Of a stretch of 64,000 nucleotides of DNA, positions 53,877-63,289 are shown in pieces. Source of the stretch: Chaetoderma sp. LZ-2023a (Eukaryota; Mollusca; Caudofoveata; Chaetodermatida; Chaetodermatidae); contig CM067367.1 of the NCBI GenBank assembly GCA_034401795.1, forward strand, positions 29,160,690 to 29,224,689, written 5' to 3'. The position numbers and the translations under genes are program-made. The notes below the pieces were generated by a model that was not told where the DNA came from, searched no databases, and worked only from the letters and a program-made list of their open reading frames with translations. Every line of letters begins with the position of its first letter. Position 1 is the stretch's first letter.

Positions 53877-54835
53877 TCAGATTCTGCATGCTGAATGTCA
53901 GATGCTGAACGCTGAATGCCAGATGCTGCATGCTGAATGCCAGTTGCTCCACGCTGAATGCCAGATGCTGCACGCTGAATGCCAGTTGCGGCGCACTGAA
54001 TGCCAGATGCTGCACGCTGAATGTCAGATGCTGAACGCTGAATGCCAGATGCTGCATGCTGAATGCCAGTTGCTCCACGCTGAATGCCAGATGCTGCACG
54101 CTGAATGCCAGTTGCGGCGCACTGAATGCCAGATGCTGCACGCTGAATGTCAGATGCTGCACACTGAATGCCAGATGCTGCACGCTGAATGCGAGATGCT
54201 ACACGCTGTATGTCAGATGCTGCGCGCTGTATGTCAGATGCTGCGCGCTGTATGTCAGATGTTGCGCGCTGTATGTCAGATGGTGCACGCTGTATGTCAG
54301 ATGCTGCACGCTGTATGTCAGATGCTGCGCGCTGTATGTCAGATGCTGCACGCTGTATGTCAGATGTTGCACGCTGTATGTCAGATGCTGCGCGCTGTAT
54401 GTCAGATGCTGCGCGCTGTATGTCAGATGCTGCATGCTGTATGTCAGATGCTGCGCGCTGTATGTCAGATGCTGCGCGCTGTATGTCAGATGCTGCACGC
54501 TGTATGTCAGATGCTGCGCGCTGTATGTCAGATGCTGCACGCTGTATGTCAGATGTTGCACGCTGTATGTCAGATGGTGCATGCTGTATGTCAGATGCTG
54601 CACGCTGTATGTCAGATGTTGCACGCTGTATGTCAGATGCTGCGCGTTGTATGTCAGATGCTGCGTGCTGTATGTCAGATGTTGCACGCTGTATGTCAGA
54701 TGTTGCACGCTGTATGTATGTCAGATGCTGCACGCTGTATGTATGTCAGATATTGCACGCTGTATGTATGTCAGATGCTGCACGCTGTATGTCACATGCT
54801 GCCCGCTGTATGTCAGATGCTGCACGCCATTTGGA
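53877..54835. repeat. 21-bp minisatellite (TGTATGTCAGATGCTGCACGC)n, about 45 units, with a six-unit higher-order repeat
   Basis: The left part is of GAATGCCAG type and shows an exact 126-bp (6 x 21) period: GTCAGATGCTGAACG at 53897 and 54023. The right part is of GTATGTCAG type with CACGC/CGCGC alternation and three GTATGTATGTC expansions near 54712-54770. It abuts the CAG array with no spacer. All frames are artefacts. Confidence 0.96.
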
Positions 54836-54889
54836 TTGCTATGTCAAGTCATCCTCCACATCACATAGGGCTCGACAAAAATGAACCAT

Positions 54890-55128
54890 TTAACCCCTTA
54901 ATGGCCAAAATTGTTTTAAAAAATAATATATTTAGTCACTGGATATCGATTTACAGATTAAGAGAATATTTTTGAAAATTTACCACTGGAATGACTGGCT
55001 CGGTTATCGAGCCAGTCATTCCAGTAATAAATTTTCAAAAAAATAGTCTTCTCTTGGTCTACATATGGACATTTCTCAAGACGACTGTAGAAGTCAGTTT
55101 TCGGCTGGCTTGACCATTAAAGGGTTAA
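54890..55128. mobile_element. Family A2 MITE, TTAA on both sides
   Basis: TTAA 54890 and 55125 flank CCCCTTAATGGCC and GGCTTGACCATTAAAGGG. The core CCACTGGAATGACTGGCTCGG is well paired around TTATC. Confidence 0.87.
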
Positions 55129-55239
55129 TGCTCCAGCTGGTCAACGCCTTAGCTGCGGTCTTGAGAATTGTCCATTTGGAGGCAAACCTCGAAGATTATT
55201 TTTAATTTACCAATTCAAATGAGTGTCATTCCAGTGATA
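55129..55239. mobile_element. Family A deletion derivative
   Basis: CCAGCTGGTCAACGCCTTAG, then ATTTACCAATTCAAATGAG and CATTCCAGTGATAA. It lies between two fuller copies. Confidence 0.6.
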
Positions 55240-55480
55240 ACCTTTAATGGCCATGTTAGCCAAATCCGGCCTCTGTTATGGTTTTGTCGAATGTACATTT
55301 ACAAGCCAAGAGAATAAAATTTGTGAAAATGTATCACTGGAATGACTGACAGGCTCGGTTACTAAGCCAGTCATTCCAGTGGTAAATTTTCGAAATTTTT
55401 ATTCTCTTGGTTTGTAACGGGACATTCTATAGGCAGATAATTAAATTTTCTTGACCCAATTTGACCATTAAAGGGTAAAA
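55240..55480. mobile_element. Family A2 MITE
   Basis: CCTTTAATGGCCATGTTAGC..TTTGACCATTAAAGGG. The core ATCACTGGAATGACTGACAG has a short duplication GACTGACAGGCTCGG. Confidence 0.8.
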
Positions 55481-55559
55481 ATCCAATTTACTCTTCTCTT
55501 CGCATACAAATGGACATTCACTGCTCAAAAATATAGATTTGCTTTAACAATCTTGAAAA

Positions 55560-55670
55560 TTAAAGGTGCATATTCACAGTAAAATGCTTGAAAATAAAAT
55601 TGTCAAAATTGTATACTTTTATAGGCTTAATTTGTGGGCCTAGATGTAATGAAATGAAACAAATCGACCA
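55560..55670. mobile_element. Family D MITE, left half
   Basis: TTAA then AGGTGCATATTCACAG, GTATACTTTTATAGGCTTAA and AGATGTAATGAAATGAAAC. It matches the left half of the intact copy at 13231. The matching right half is at 61553. Confidence 0.85.
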
Positions 55671-55721
55671 CAGACCCCCACCCCTATAGGGGTTGGTCTG
55701 TGGTTTTAATAACCACATGAA

Positions 55722-55953
55722 CATACCGTTCAAGCACTACTTATTTACTTGCTAAATCAATTTCTCTACATTTAGCACCAGAAAAAGATTTTTAATCTTG
55801 CTTTTAATGCCTCCTATTGCCAATACCATACTCAATGCTCTACTAAAGGCTTCTGGATAGAGTACACTCCTTTAAACTCATACACACTGAGAGTGGAACC
55901 AGTCTGAATAGCTCGCAGTGTGACCCGGGTCACTGAGCATGTGCCAGAGCTAC
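55722..55953. repeat. DIRS left inverted terminal repeat
   Basis: Includes AGGCTTCTGGATAGAGTACA, GAGAGTGGAACCAGTCTGAA and GTGACCCGGGTCACTGAGCA. It pairs with 60402-60627 at high identity with a few small gaps. Confidence 0.92.
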
Positions 55954-55969
55954 AAGTTGGAAATACTAA

Positions 55970-57035
55970 AAGAACTCTCAAATCACTCACACTAAGAATT
56001 GCAATTAAACTGTATGAGTCGCGTTGACAAGAAATGATTTTCAGAGATGGATGGGCCGACAGACTGACATACATACATTCTATACAGAGACGCATGGATG
56101 TACAGGCATACGGATAGCACATGCACATCATCAAGCGGTAATGAGAACCCTTACCAAGTTTCAAAAGAATCACAGCTAAATTGTAGTTGTGTTGACAAGA
56201 AATTATTGGTACTGCAGTTTATGTATCGGCTAAAAGGTATTTAAAGGGAGATAACTCTGTAATGAATAATTTTCTGGCCGCGAAAAATGAACATGCCCAT
56301 CTTCAGATGGTAATGATTAGATTTACGTTTTAAAAGAATTGTAACTAAACTGTAGGAGTTGTGTTGACAAGGATGGAACGACAGACGGATGGACCTACAG
56401 GTATACGGATAGCACATACACATCTTCATGTGGTAATGATAACACTTACAGTTTCAAAAGAATTGCAGCTAAACTGTAGGAGTTGCGTTAACAAGAAATG
56501 ATTAGCAATGCAGTTTATGTATCAACTTTAGGATATTTAAAGGGTGATAACTTTGCAACAATTTTATGGCCGCTAAAAAGCACATGCACATCTGCACATG
56601 ATACTGATAATGTGGATGACATTTTAAGTCAATCCATTGAGACCTCTAGGAGTTGTATTGACAAGAAATGATTGGTAGAGATCGATGGACCAACAGATGG
56701 ACATACATACATTTTGGACAGACGGATGGACATACAGGTATACATCTTCATGTGGTAATGATAATACTTAACAAGTTTCAAAAGAATCAGACCTAAACTG
56801 TAGGAGTTGCGTTGACAAGAAATGATTGGCAATGCAGTTTATGTATCGGCTTTAAGATATTTAAAGGGTGATAACTCTGTAATGAACAATTTTTGGTCAG
56901 CAAAAAAAGCACATGCACATCTTCAGATGGTAATGACTAGATTTAGCACGTTTCAAAAGAATTGTAACTAAACTGTAAGAGGAGTTGCGTTGACAAGACG
57001 GAGACAGACATACATGCTGATCGCTATATCCACCC
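55970..57035. repeat. Irregular tandem repeat within the 3' part of the DIRS element
   Basis: GTTGACAAGAAATGATT-like blocks recur at about 56026, 56191, 56487, 56659, 56811 and 56989. They alternate with TTAAAGGG(A/T)GATAACTCTG and CACATGCACATCTTCA. Probably a separate dispersed repeat that inserted between the recombinase and the terminal repeat. A C10 run lies at about 57040. Confidence 0.7.
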
Positions 57036-57120
57036 ATCCACCCCCCCCCGTCTTCCAGACCAGTGGGATAAAATTGAAATCATAACCAAGAATAATAATA
57101 AATCAAGAAAATAGTGTAAA

Positions 57121-58290
57121 TATTCAAAAGCACACTGTGATTATCAACCAAATAAAACTGACCTAGTCGACTCCAGCATCCCGCACAACCTCATCTATGG
57201 ATGAACAGGCGAAAACAGCAAAGGAAGTAGCCATGCCATGAACAACATGCTCTTTAAAATTAGCTAGTTGCTTGTTGCCTGAGGAAGCAAGTTTGTGGCA
57301 GATTTTGATAGTGTTGCAAATCCACCATGCAATAGCTTGTTTTGAAGCCGCTCTAGCTATCTCCTCTTCGTAAGTAACTCATAGATGGGAAGGATCGTCC
57401 TCTTAAAATCAGTACAAGCTTTATAAATTTTCAGCACTCTGACAGGACACCAGAGCTTGTCGGACAGAGAAAAAGACGTAAGGCTCTTGAAAACGATATG
57501 TTTAGCTGGGTGAAGGCTTGACTGAGTTTTAGATAAAAAGTATCTTTTTGGAAAGAGAACTAAACCATCCCCTATTACGGTTTACCGTAAACCTATCTTC
57601 TTCTGCATAGAGCGTGAATTTCGCAGCGCCTTCCAGCTGAAGCCAAAGCGACCAGAAAAACTGTTTAAAGAGCAAGACGCTTCAGCCAGATAAAGCCAAG
57701 AGGTTTGAAATGCTTGCCCGCCAAGACTTGAAGAACAAGAGCTATGGTCTATGTAGGCAAAGGCTTTCCAAACAGGCGGACGAATATTACCAAGACCATG
57801 GATAAAATCATTCAAAACCTTAAGTGTCCTTATGATCAGCATTTAAAAGACAGGGAAGAGAGGAAGCCAAAGAAAATCGATAACCACTGACCATGTTTGC
57901 TGACAACTTAATCGAATCAAACACATAGGACGTATGTGAAAATTTTAAAACGCCCTTTGTAAACACGTCTGGTAGACGCTCTTCTGGAACATTTCAGAAC
58001 CTCTTTAGTTCTTGAAGAAAATTTGACCTGAGAGACTGAAGATTTAAATTTTTCCAGACACAAAGGCTGAAGATCTCTGGGTTCAGATGGAGATACTTCC
58101 CCCTGACTTTGGACAAAAGATCTGGACAAACCGGGAGAAGAGGAGGGAACTCCACCTAGAGGTCGAGAAGAACCACAAAATAAATCCACTGCCAGAGCCC
58201 GAGTCTCTGGAAAGGGCGACATGTAGATGGAAATCTGGGCATTGAGACTGATTGTGAACAGATCAACATGAGGGTGACCTAGAAGAAGAA
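57121..58290 (-). pseudogene. DIRS RNase H tail and tyrosine recombinase, broken
   Basis: Reading leftward, HPHVDLFTISLNAQISIYMS (about 58280-58220) followed by PFPETRALAVDLF resembles the end of the RNase H region of DIRS elements. The recombinase N-terminal part has ASTRRVYKGRFKIFTYVLCV (to 57917). After frame changes, VALASAGRRCEIHALC (57645-57600) carries the first catalytic Arg box. KLWCPVRVLKIYKACTDFKR (about 57455-57400) and IARAASKQAIAWWI follow. FKEHVVHGMATSFAVF (57257-57210) is the H-x-x-R box, but the Arg position reads His. A stop (57163-57165) precedes the region where the catalytic Tyr is expected; a Phe-Tyr pair lies just beyond in another frame. Inactive by several criteria. 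Confidence 0.85.
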
Positions 58291-58339
58291 AGATTGACCT
58301 GACTACCGAAGTCTATAACTGTCACTCTATATGGGCGCC

Positions 58340-58989
58340 CTGAACTAGGTCAAAATCTACTCCTAGATGCGTGAATTTTTGGGAAGGGGACAGGCCCAAT
58401 TTTTTTAGATTTAAAACCCAGCCTAGATCGCAAGAAAGGTGACAGACTACTGGCATAACGTCTTCTAGAATTGCACAAGACTGCTTTTATTAATCAGTTG
58501 TCAATATAAACGTGAAGATGAACAGATTGACGATGAAGAGCATCTGACACAGCTGAAACCAGATGCGTAAACAGAAAAGGAGCTGAGGTCAGGCCGAACG
58601 GCATGGCTCTGAATTGCCATACTCAACCCTGATAGGGAAACCTCATGAATTTCCGAAAGGAACGGTGAATCAGAAGATGAAAATACGCGTCTTTCAGATC
58701 AATGGGCGCCATCCAAATACCTGGGTCTAAACCTCAGATAATCCGAGAAATTGTCTCCATTTTGAACTTATGGAGGAAGAATGAGGTTCAGCTTCTTTAG
58801 ATTTATAATAGGGTGCCAAACCCCTGTTTTCTTTGAGACAAGGAAGATCGTGGAATAGTAGTGATACGAAGGAGGAAGGGGAAAATCTGACTCAGAAGAC
58901 TCAGTAATCAAATCTTGACCTGAGGAAGGGATAGCTGGATCCAAACCACTAAACCTAAATCTAGAGAGAATGGAATATCTAGCTGACAC
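58340..58989 (-). pseudogene. DIRS reverse transcriptase, broken
   Basis: The fingers motif FLVSKKTGVWHPIINLKKLN is at about 58845-58780. After a frame change, APIDLKDAYF (about 58710-58680) is palm motif A. FRAMPFGLTSAPF (about 58610-58575) is motif B. The catalytic box reads YIDN followed by a stop (58508-58494) where active enzymes have Y-x-D-D. THLGVDFDLVQG near 58370-58340 is the thumb-side motif. Only about 60 bp separate this from the RNase H tail, so most of the RNase H domain is deleted. An in-frame stop also follows RFPYQG. Confidence 0.87.
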
Positions 58990-59488
58990 AAAAGAAACGC
59001 TGAAGAGAAGTCTCTAACCACATAAAACATAGACAAACCTAACCCAGACAATGATTTCGGATTCAAGAATTGGAGAAAGAAAGACAGAAACAATAGGATC
59101 TTCAGCATCAAAGGAAGAAGAGGAAGACTGGACTCTAGAAGAATCCTCCTGAGTAAATACCTCAGAATTAGCATCCTGAGAATGAAGGGGAAAACCTCGG
59201 GGAGGACGAATAAAGGAAGAGGAAATGTTCTGCGAGGAAAAATCCTTAAATGATAGAGAGGACAACTAGAAGGACAAGAATAAAGAGAAGACAAAAAAAC
59301 AGAACCAGAAGAAGTCTCGAAGCGGAAGAATTATCTAAACCACAAAGTGAGTCTTTAGAATTAGCTATGCCCCGTCCATCTCTAGCCAAGCTCCACCCAC
59401 GCCTCGCTATGTTGGGATCAATCGATCTCTCAACTCCATGACTATCAATTTCAAACCGTTTTCCCCCACTTCTGGGCGCGACTCTCAC
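58990..59488 (-). pseudogene. Possible DIRS gag-like region
   Basis: Minus-strand frames upstream of the reverse transcriptase are rich in Ser, Pro and Phe (for example SSFIRPPRGFPLHSQ, SSSSSFDAEDP), as in many gag-like proteins. No zinc knuckle is seen, so the assignment rests on position. The part from 59340 rightward is a family C scrap. Confidence 0.4.
59340..59460. mobile_element. Family C left-end fragment inside the DIRS element
   Basis: TTAGCTATGCCCCGTCCATC, CCAAGCTCCACCCACGCC and TTGGGATCAATCGATCTCTC match the body of family C. No core or right end. Confidence 0.75.
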
Positions 59489-60401
59489 CAGAGTCCATAT
59501 TGTCTGAAGACCCCTCGGAACTTAAGTCACGTTGGGAAAAAGCTGCTTGTGAATTCTGAATTGCCGTAGAAATATGTTAATCCAAAGGTTTTGTCAAAGC
59601 AGTGGCAAAGGATTCAAACCATGCACAAAGCGCCATGACCGCATCATTTCAGGCAATAAAATGGAAGACACCCCCCCCCCACCCCTTCCGCCTCTGCAGT
59701 TTTTTAGTTTTACAGAACTAATGGCTAATGCTAATTGTTTCCCCTTGAAGGCAACAGAAGGGGAGGGATCAGAGGCCACACCGGACGTAGCCAAAAAATC
59801 TTAAAAAAATAAATTGGATGTTGACGCCGACCAGCCCCTGTCCTGCATAACTCGCACATATTCTTAAGTGTGCAAGATGTATGCAATTAACACACACACA
59901 TGTCCCCGAAATTCCATGGCGTGGAGACGATCGCATTTGGATGATGCACACTTTACTCGTTCGTTACTCTTAACAACTTCCTAAAAATGTAAAGAAAATG
60001 AAAGAAATAAACCATAGCGCCAGAAATAAGACTCTAAAATAAAATTTAACTTGAAGACAAAAGAAAGCGCATAGTTTTGAAAGGCCATAAACGGCATGAA
60101 AAAACACCAAGAACGCATGCAGATCATGAATACGCCTTAACATAAATTACAAAACATTGAAACAAACCATAGTTGATAAAGGAATGAGCGAGTGCTTAAT
60201 GATTATTAACTACCAATTCAGGGAGTATATTATATAAATGGCACGGCTTGCAAAGACTTCATTTCAGGCATGATTCTAGTGAGGCGAGTACACTTTGATG
60301 ATAAATCAAAAGCAAAGATCAAAAACTTTCTCTAGTGATTTCTTAAATTTTTTTGTTTGTGAGATAAAAGAGTGAATTGTATACTTGTTTATTGGCAACC
60401 C
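59461..60401. other. 5' untranslated part of the DIRS element or inserted DNA
   Basis: A C10 run lies at about 59671. Frames on both strands match nothing. No repeat family from elsewhere in the window. Confidence 0.4.
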
Positions 60402-60627
60402 GTAGCTCTGGCACATGCTCAGTGACCCGGGTCACACTGCGAGCTATTCAGACTGGTTCCACTCTCAGTGTGTATGAGTTTAAAGGAGTGTACTCTATCC
60501 AGAAGCCTTTAGTAGAGCATTGAGTATGGTACTGCCAATAGGAGGCATTAAAAACAAGATCTTTTTCTGGTGCTAAATGTGGAGAAATTGATTTAGCAAG
60601 TAAATAAGTAGTGATTAAACGGTATAG
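60402..60627. repeat. DIRS right inverted terminal repeat
   Basis: GTAGCTCTGGCACATGCTCA..TGTACTCTATCCAGAAGCCT and on to AAGTAGTGATTAAACGGTAT are the reverse complement of 55722-55953. Confidence 0.92.
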
Positions 60628-60719
60628 ATGTTTGTGGTGTAATAACAATTTAAGATATTCATTACGCATAAATTAATAATTTTTTAAGCTGTAAAGTCGA
60701 ATTAGAGACACAACTTAGC

Positions 60720-61552
60720 AATTAACACAAGAGTTCCGCAAACGGTGCATAATACCCCGCCATGATGACAACCAATGAATGACAGCTTTCAGAAAATATT
60801 TCTTCATCAGACCCATCAGACCAGTCATCCTTATGAAGTGTCAAAGCGATCTGTTAAACGGTCAAGGAGGTATCGTCCGGAAACCAATTTTCAAAATGGC
60901 TGCCACTGACTGGCAGCCATATTGGATTTCGGATTATCGTAAATTTTGATAGGTTTCTTCACCAGACATATTCCAATGACCCTAAGATAAATGGTAACGG
61001 AGATATCATCAAAAACCAACTTTCATGATGGCCACCTGTAGCTGGCGGCCATCTTGGATTTTGGATCACCATCGATTTGGATAGGTTTCTTCCCCAGACC
61101 TAGTCCAACCACTCTATGAAGTTTTAAAGCAATGCGATAAACGGCAACGGAGTTGTCATCCGGAAATCAATTTTCAAGATGGCCACCGGTGGCTGGTGGC
61201 CATCTTGGATTTTGGATCATTGTTATTTTGATAGGTTTCTTCCCCAGATCTAGTCCAACCACTCCATGAAGTTTCAATGCGATCCGACTAACGGTAACGG
61301 AGTTATCATCCGGAAACCAATATTCAAGATGGCCACCGGTGGCTGACGGTCATCTTGGATTTCGGATCATCGTCGATTTCAATAGGTTTCTTCCCAAGAC
61401 CTAGTCCAACCACCCTATGAAGTTTCAATGCAATCCGACAAATGGTAACGGAATTATTATCCGGAAACCACTCTGCTGCCCGCACGCCCGCCCGCCCGCC
61501 TGCCCGGACGGACGGTGCCATTACATAATACCCGCCAAATTTTTTGGCTGAG
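60720..61552. repeat. Dispersed repeat E, about four AAGATGGCCACC blocks
   Basis: Blocks of about 125 bp hold GATAGGTTTCTTCCCCAGA, TATGAAGTTTCAATGCGATC and CAAGATGGCCACCGGTGGC. It ends CGCCCGCCCGCCCGCC..GGACGGACGG and TTTTTTGGCTGAGTCTAA. Confidence 0.8.
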
Positions 61553-61705
61553 TCTAAAAATTATAATAATTTGTACAGAATGAAATCATCACATGTTCAG
61601 TTTTAGTTCGTTTCATTACTTTGAGGCACACAAATTTAGTCTCTAAAAGTATAGAATTTTGACAATTTTATTTTTAACCATTTTGCTGTGAATACGCACA
61701 TTTAA
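61553..61705. mobile_element. Family D MITE, right half
   Basis: AATTATAATAATTTGTACAG and AATGAAATCATCACATGTTC resume family D where 55670 left off. GCTGTGAATACGCACATTTAA is the terminus with TTAA. Confidence 0.85.
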
Positions 61706-62110
61706 ACAGGGCTCTCCCAGGTTTTTGAAAATTGAATTCAAGGTATTTTCAAGGATTGTAACGGTCAGTAAAAGGAATCTTGAAGGTCCTTTTTAAAGGT
61801 ACAGCCTTCTTTCTATCCCCTATAGTCGTCTCTTCCTCCTACGTATTTCTTTATTCTCACATTTTAATTACAAAGTTTTAGAAACAGATTACACTAAATT
61901 CTGAATTACAGATCCTGTGATTAAAGTACTTATTATATAAATTTATATATTTTCTCTTGGTCTGTCATAGCCGGGAAAGCTGGACAATGACAAATTCAAG
62001 GGGTTTTCAAGGAAACTTTCAATTCTGGCTAAATTCAAGGACTTGAAAATGCGACCTATTTTTTCAAGGGGTTTCAAGTAATTTCAAGGCCGTGGGAACT
62101 CTGTTAAAGA
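61706..62110. repeat. Dispersed repeat M
   Basis: ATTCAAGGTATTTTCAAGGA, GGGGTTTTCAAGGAAACTTT and TTTCAAGTAATTTCAAGGCC are the same style as 19135-19500. Confidence 0.55.
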
Positions 62111-62284
62111 GTTAAAACCTACCAATATACTGAAAATAGTACACATGGATCACGATTCATATAGGAATTATTGATTGTTATTTATCATTATCCATATAAT
62201 AGATCAGAAATAGCAAGAAAAATTCCACAAAATGAACATGGAATCTCAAACTTTTAAATGATTTCTCGTGTATTTATTTATCTT

Positions 62285-62513
62285 TTAACCATTTAATGGT
62301 CAAGCTGGCCAAACTGTCCTCTGCAGTAGTCTTGAGGAAGGTCAACTTGCAAGCCACGAGAAGAGAATTTTTTTTAATTTACCACTGGAATGACTGGCTC
62401 GATAACCGAGCCAGTCATTCCATTGGTAAATTTAAAAAAATAGTCTTCTCTTGGCATGTAAATGGGCATTCGCTAAGCAAATACTTTGATTTTCTTGTCG
62501 TTTAAAGGGTTAA
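62285..62513. mobile_element. Family A2 MITE, TTAA on both sides
   Basis: TTAA 62285 and 62510 flank CCATTTAATGGTCAAGCTGG and CGTTTAAAGGG. The core CCACTGGAATGACTGGCTCG is perfectly paired to CATTCC. Confidence 0.87.
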
Positions 62514-62522
62514 TATCAAGAG

Positions 62523-62668
62523 TTAACCCACTGATGGTCAAGCCGGCCTATGCACTGGTCTTGAAGACCATCCATTTGCAGGAAAACACATTATGTTTTA
62601 AGATTTACCACTGGAATGACTGGTTCGATAACTGAGCCAGTCATTCCAGTGGTAAATTTTCAAAACCA
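62523..62668. mobile_element. Family A2 MITE, right end lost
   Basis: TTAACCCACTGATGGTCAAG starts 10 bp after the previous copy. The core CCACTGGAATGACTGGTTCG faces TGAGCCAGTCATTCCAGTGG. It stops after TTTTCAAAACC. Confidence 0.8.
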
Positions 62669-62679
62669 GTGATGGTGGT

Positions 62680-62990
62680 ATCAGTAATTAAGAGAAATAA
62701 TTTAGACTGAAATTTCTTAAAATTTACCTGAATCAGATCAATAGTTTCCTTGATATTCATAAATCTGGAATTTGAACTGATCCAAATCCTTTTTTTTAAA
62801 TCTGGATCAGGGACAAAATTTTAGTTAGGTTACCGTAAGAAATCTTCTTGTGTTTGAATTTAAGCCTAATCGGATCAGTAGTTTCTGAGATGCAGTTCTA
62901 GACAGAGGCAGGCAGACAGACATACATACGGGTGGGCGGACAGATGGATGGGCGGACAGATGGATGGACTGACAGACAGACAGAGGCAGG
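62680..62990. repeat. Dispersed repeat J
   Basis: CAATAGTTTCCTTGATATTC, AATCTGGATCAGGGACAAAA and GATCAGTAGTTTCTGAGATG parallel 7735-8000. Confidence 0.6.
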
Positions 62991-63083
62991 AAGGCGGTCG
63001 GTCGGTCGGTCGGTCGGTCGGTCGGTCGGTCGGTCGGTCGGTCGGTCGGTCGGTCGGTCGGTCAGTCAGTCAGTCAGTCAGTC

Positions 63084-63117
<34 letters not shown>

Positions 63118-63118
63118 C
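62991..63118. repeat. (GGTC)n-(AGTC)n-(GACA)n compound microsatellite
   Basis: About 16 GGTC, 6 AGTC and 8 GACA units in series. Frames reading SVGRSVGR or cysteine-rich repeats on the minus strand are artefacts. Confidence 0.97.
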
Positions 63119-63289
63119 ACAAACAGAGACAGTATCTGCAATACCCTCTTCCACATTTGGGTTGAGTGTACTTATACATAACCATGGCACAATGAAACTG
63201 ACCAATAATTTCAACATATGGCAATAAAGAAAATTGGGAAATTAATGTAAAAACAAACTTTGACATGATGTCAAAAGTTACACATGACC

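Larger units (their letters stand above)
55722..60627 (-). mobile_element. DIRS-type tyrosine-recombinase retrotransposon, decayed
   Basis: A 4.9-kb element is bounded by inverted terminal repeats (55722-55953 and 60402-60627). Between them the minus strand carries, 5' to 3', a Ser-rich gag-like region, reverse transcriptase, an RNase H tail and a tyrosine recombinase. That order with inverted rather than direct repeats defines DIRS elements. There is no integrase or aspartic protease. Stops, frameshifts and an internal deletion make it inactive. An irregular tandem repeat occupies the 3' side (55970-57035). Confidence 0.85.

Noticed and set aside
52586-53908. 440-codon Ala/Glu/Arg-rich plus-strand frame
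   Set aside because: It coincides with the CAG/GAA composite minisatellite. It has no unique sequence, and frames in other registers are also open.
53852-54975. Several 103-357-codon frames on both strands
   Set aside because: All are readings of the 21-bp ATGCTGCACGC array.
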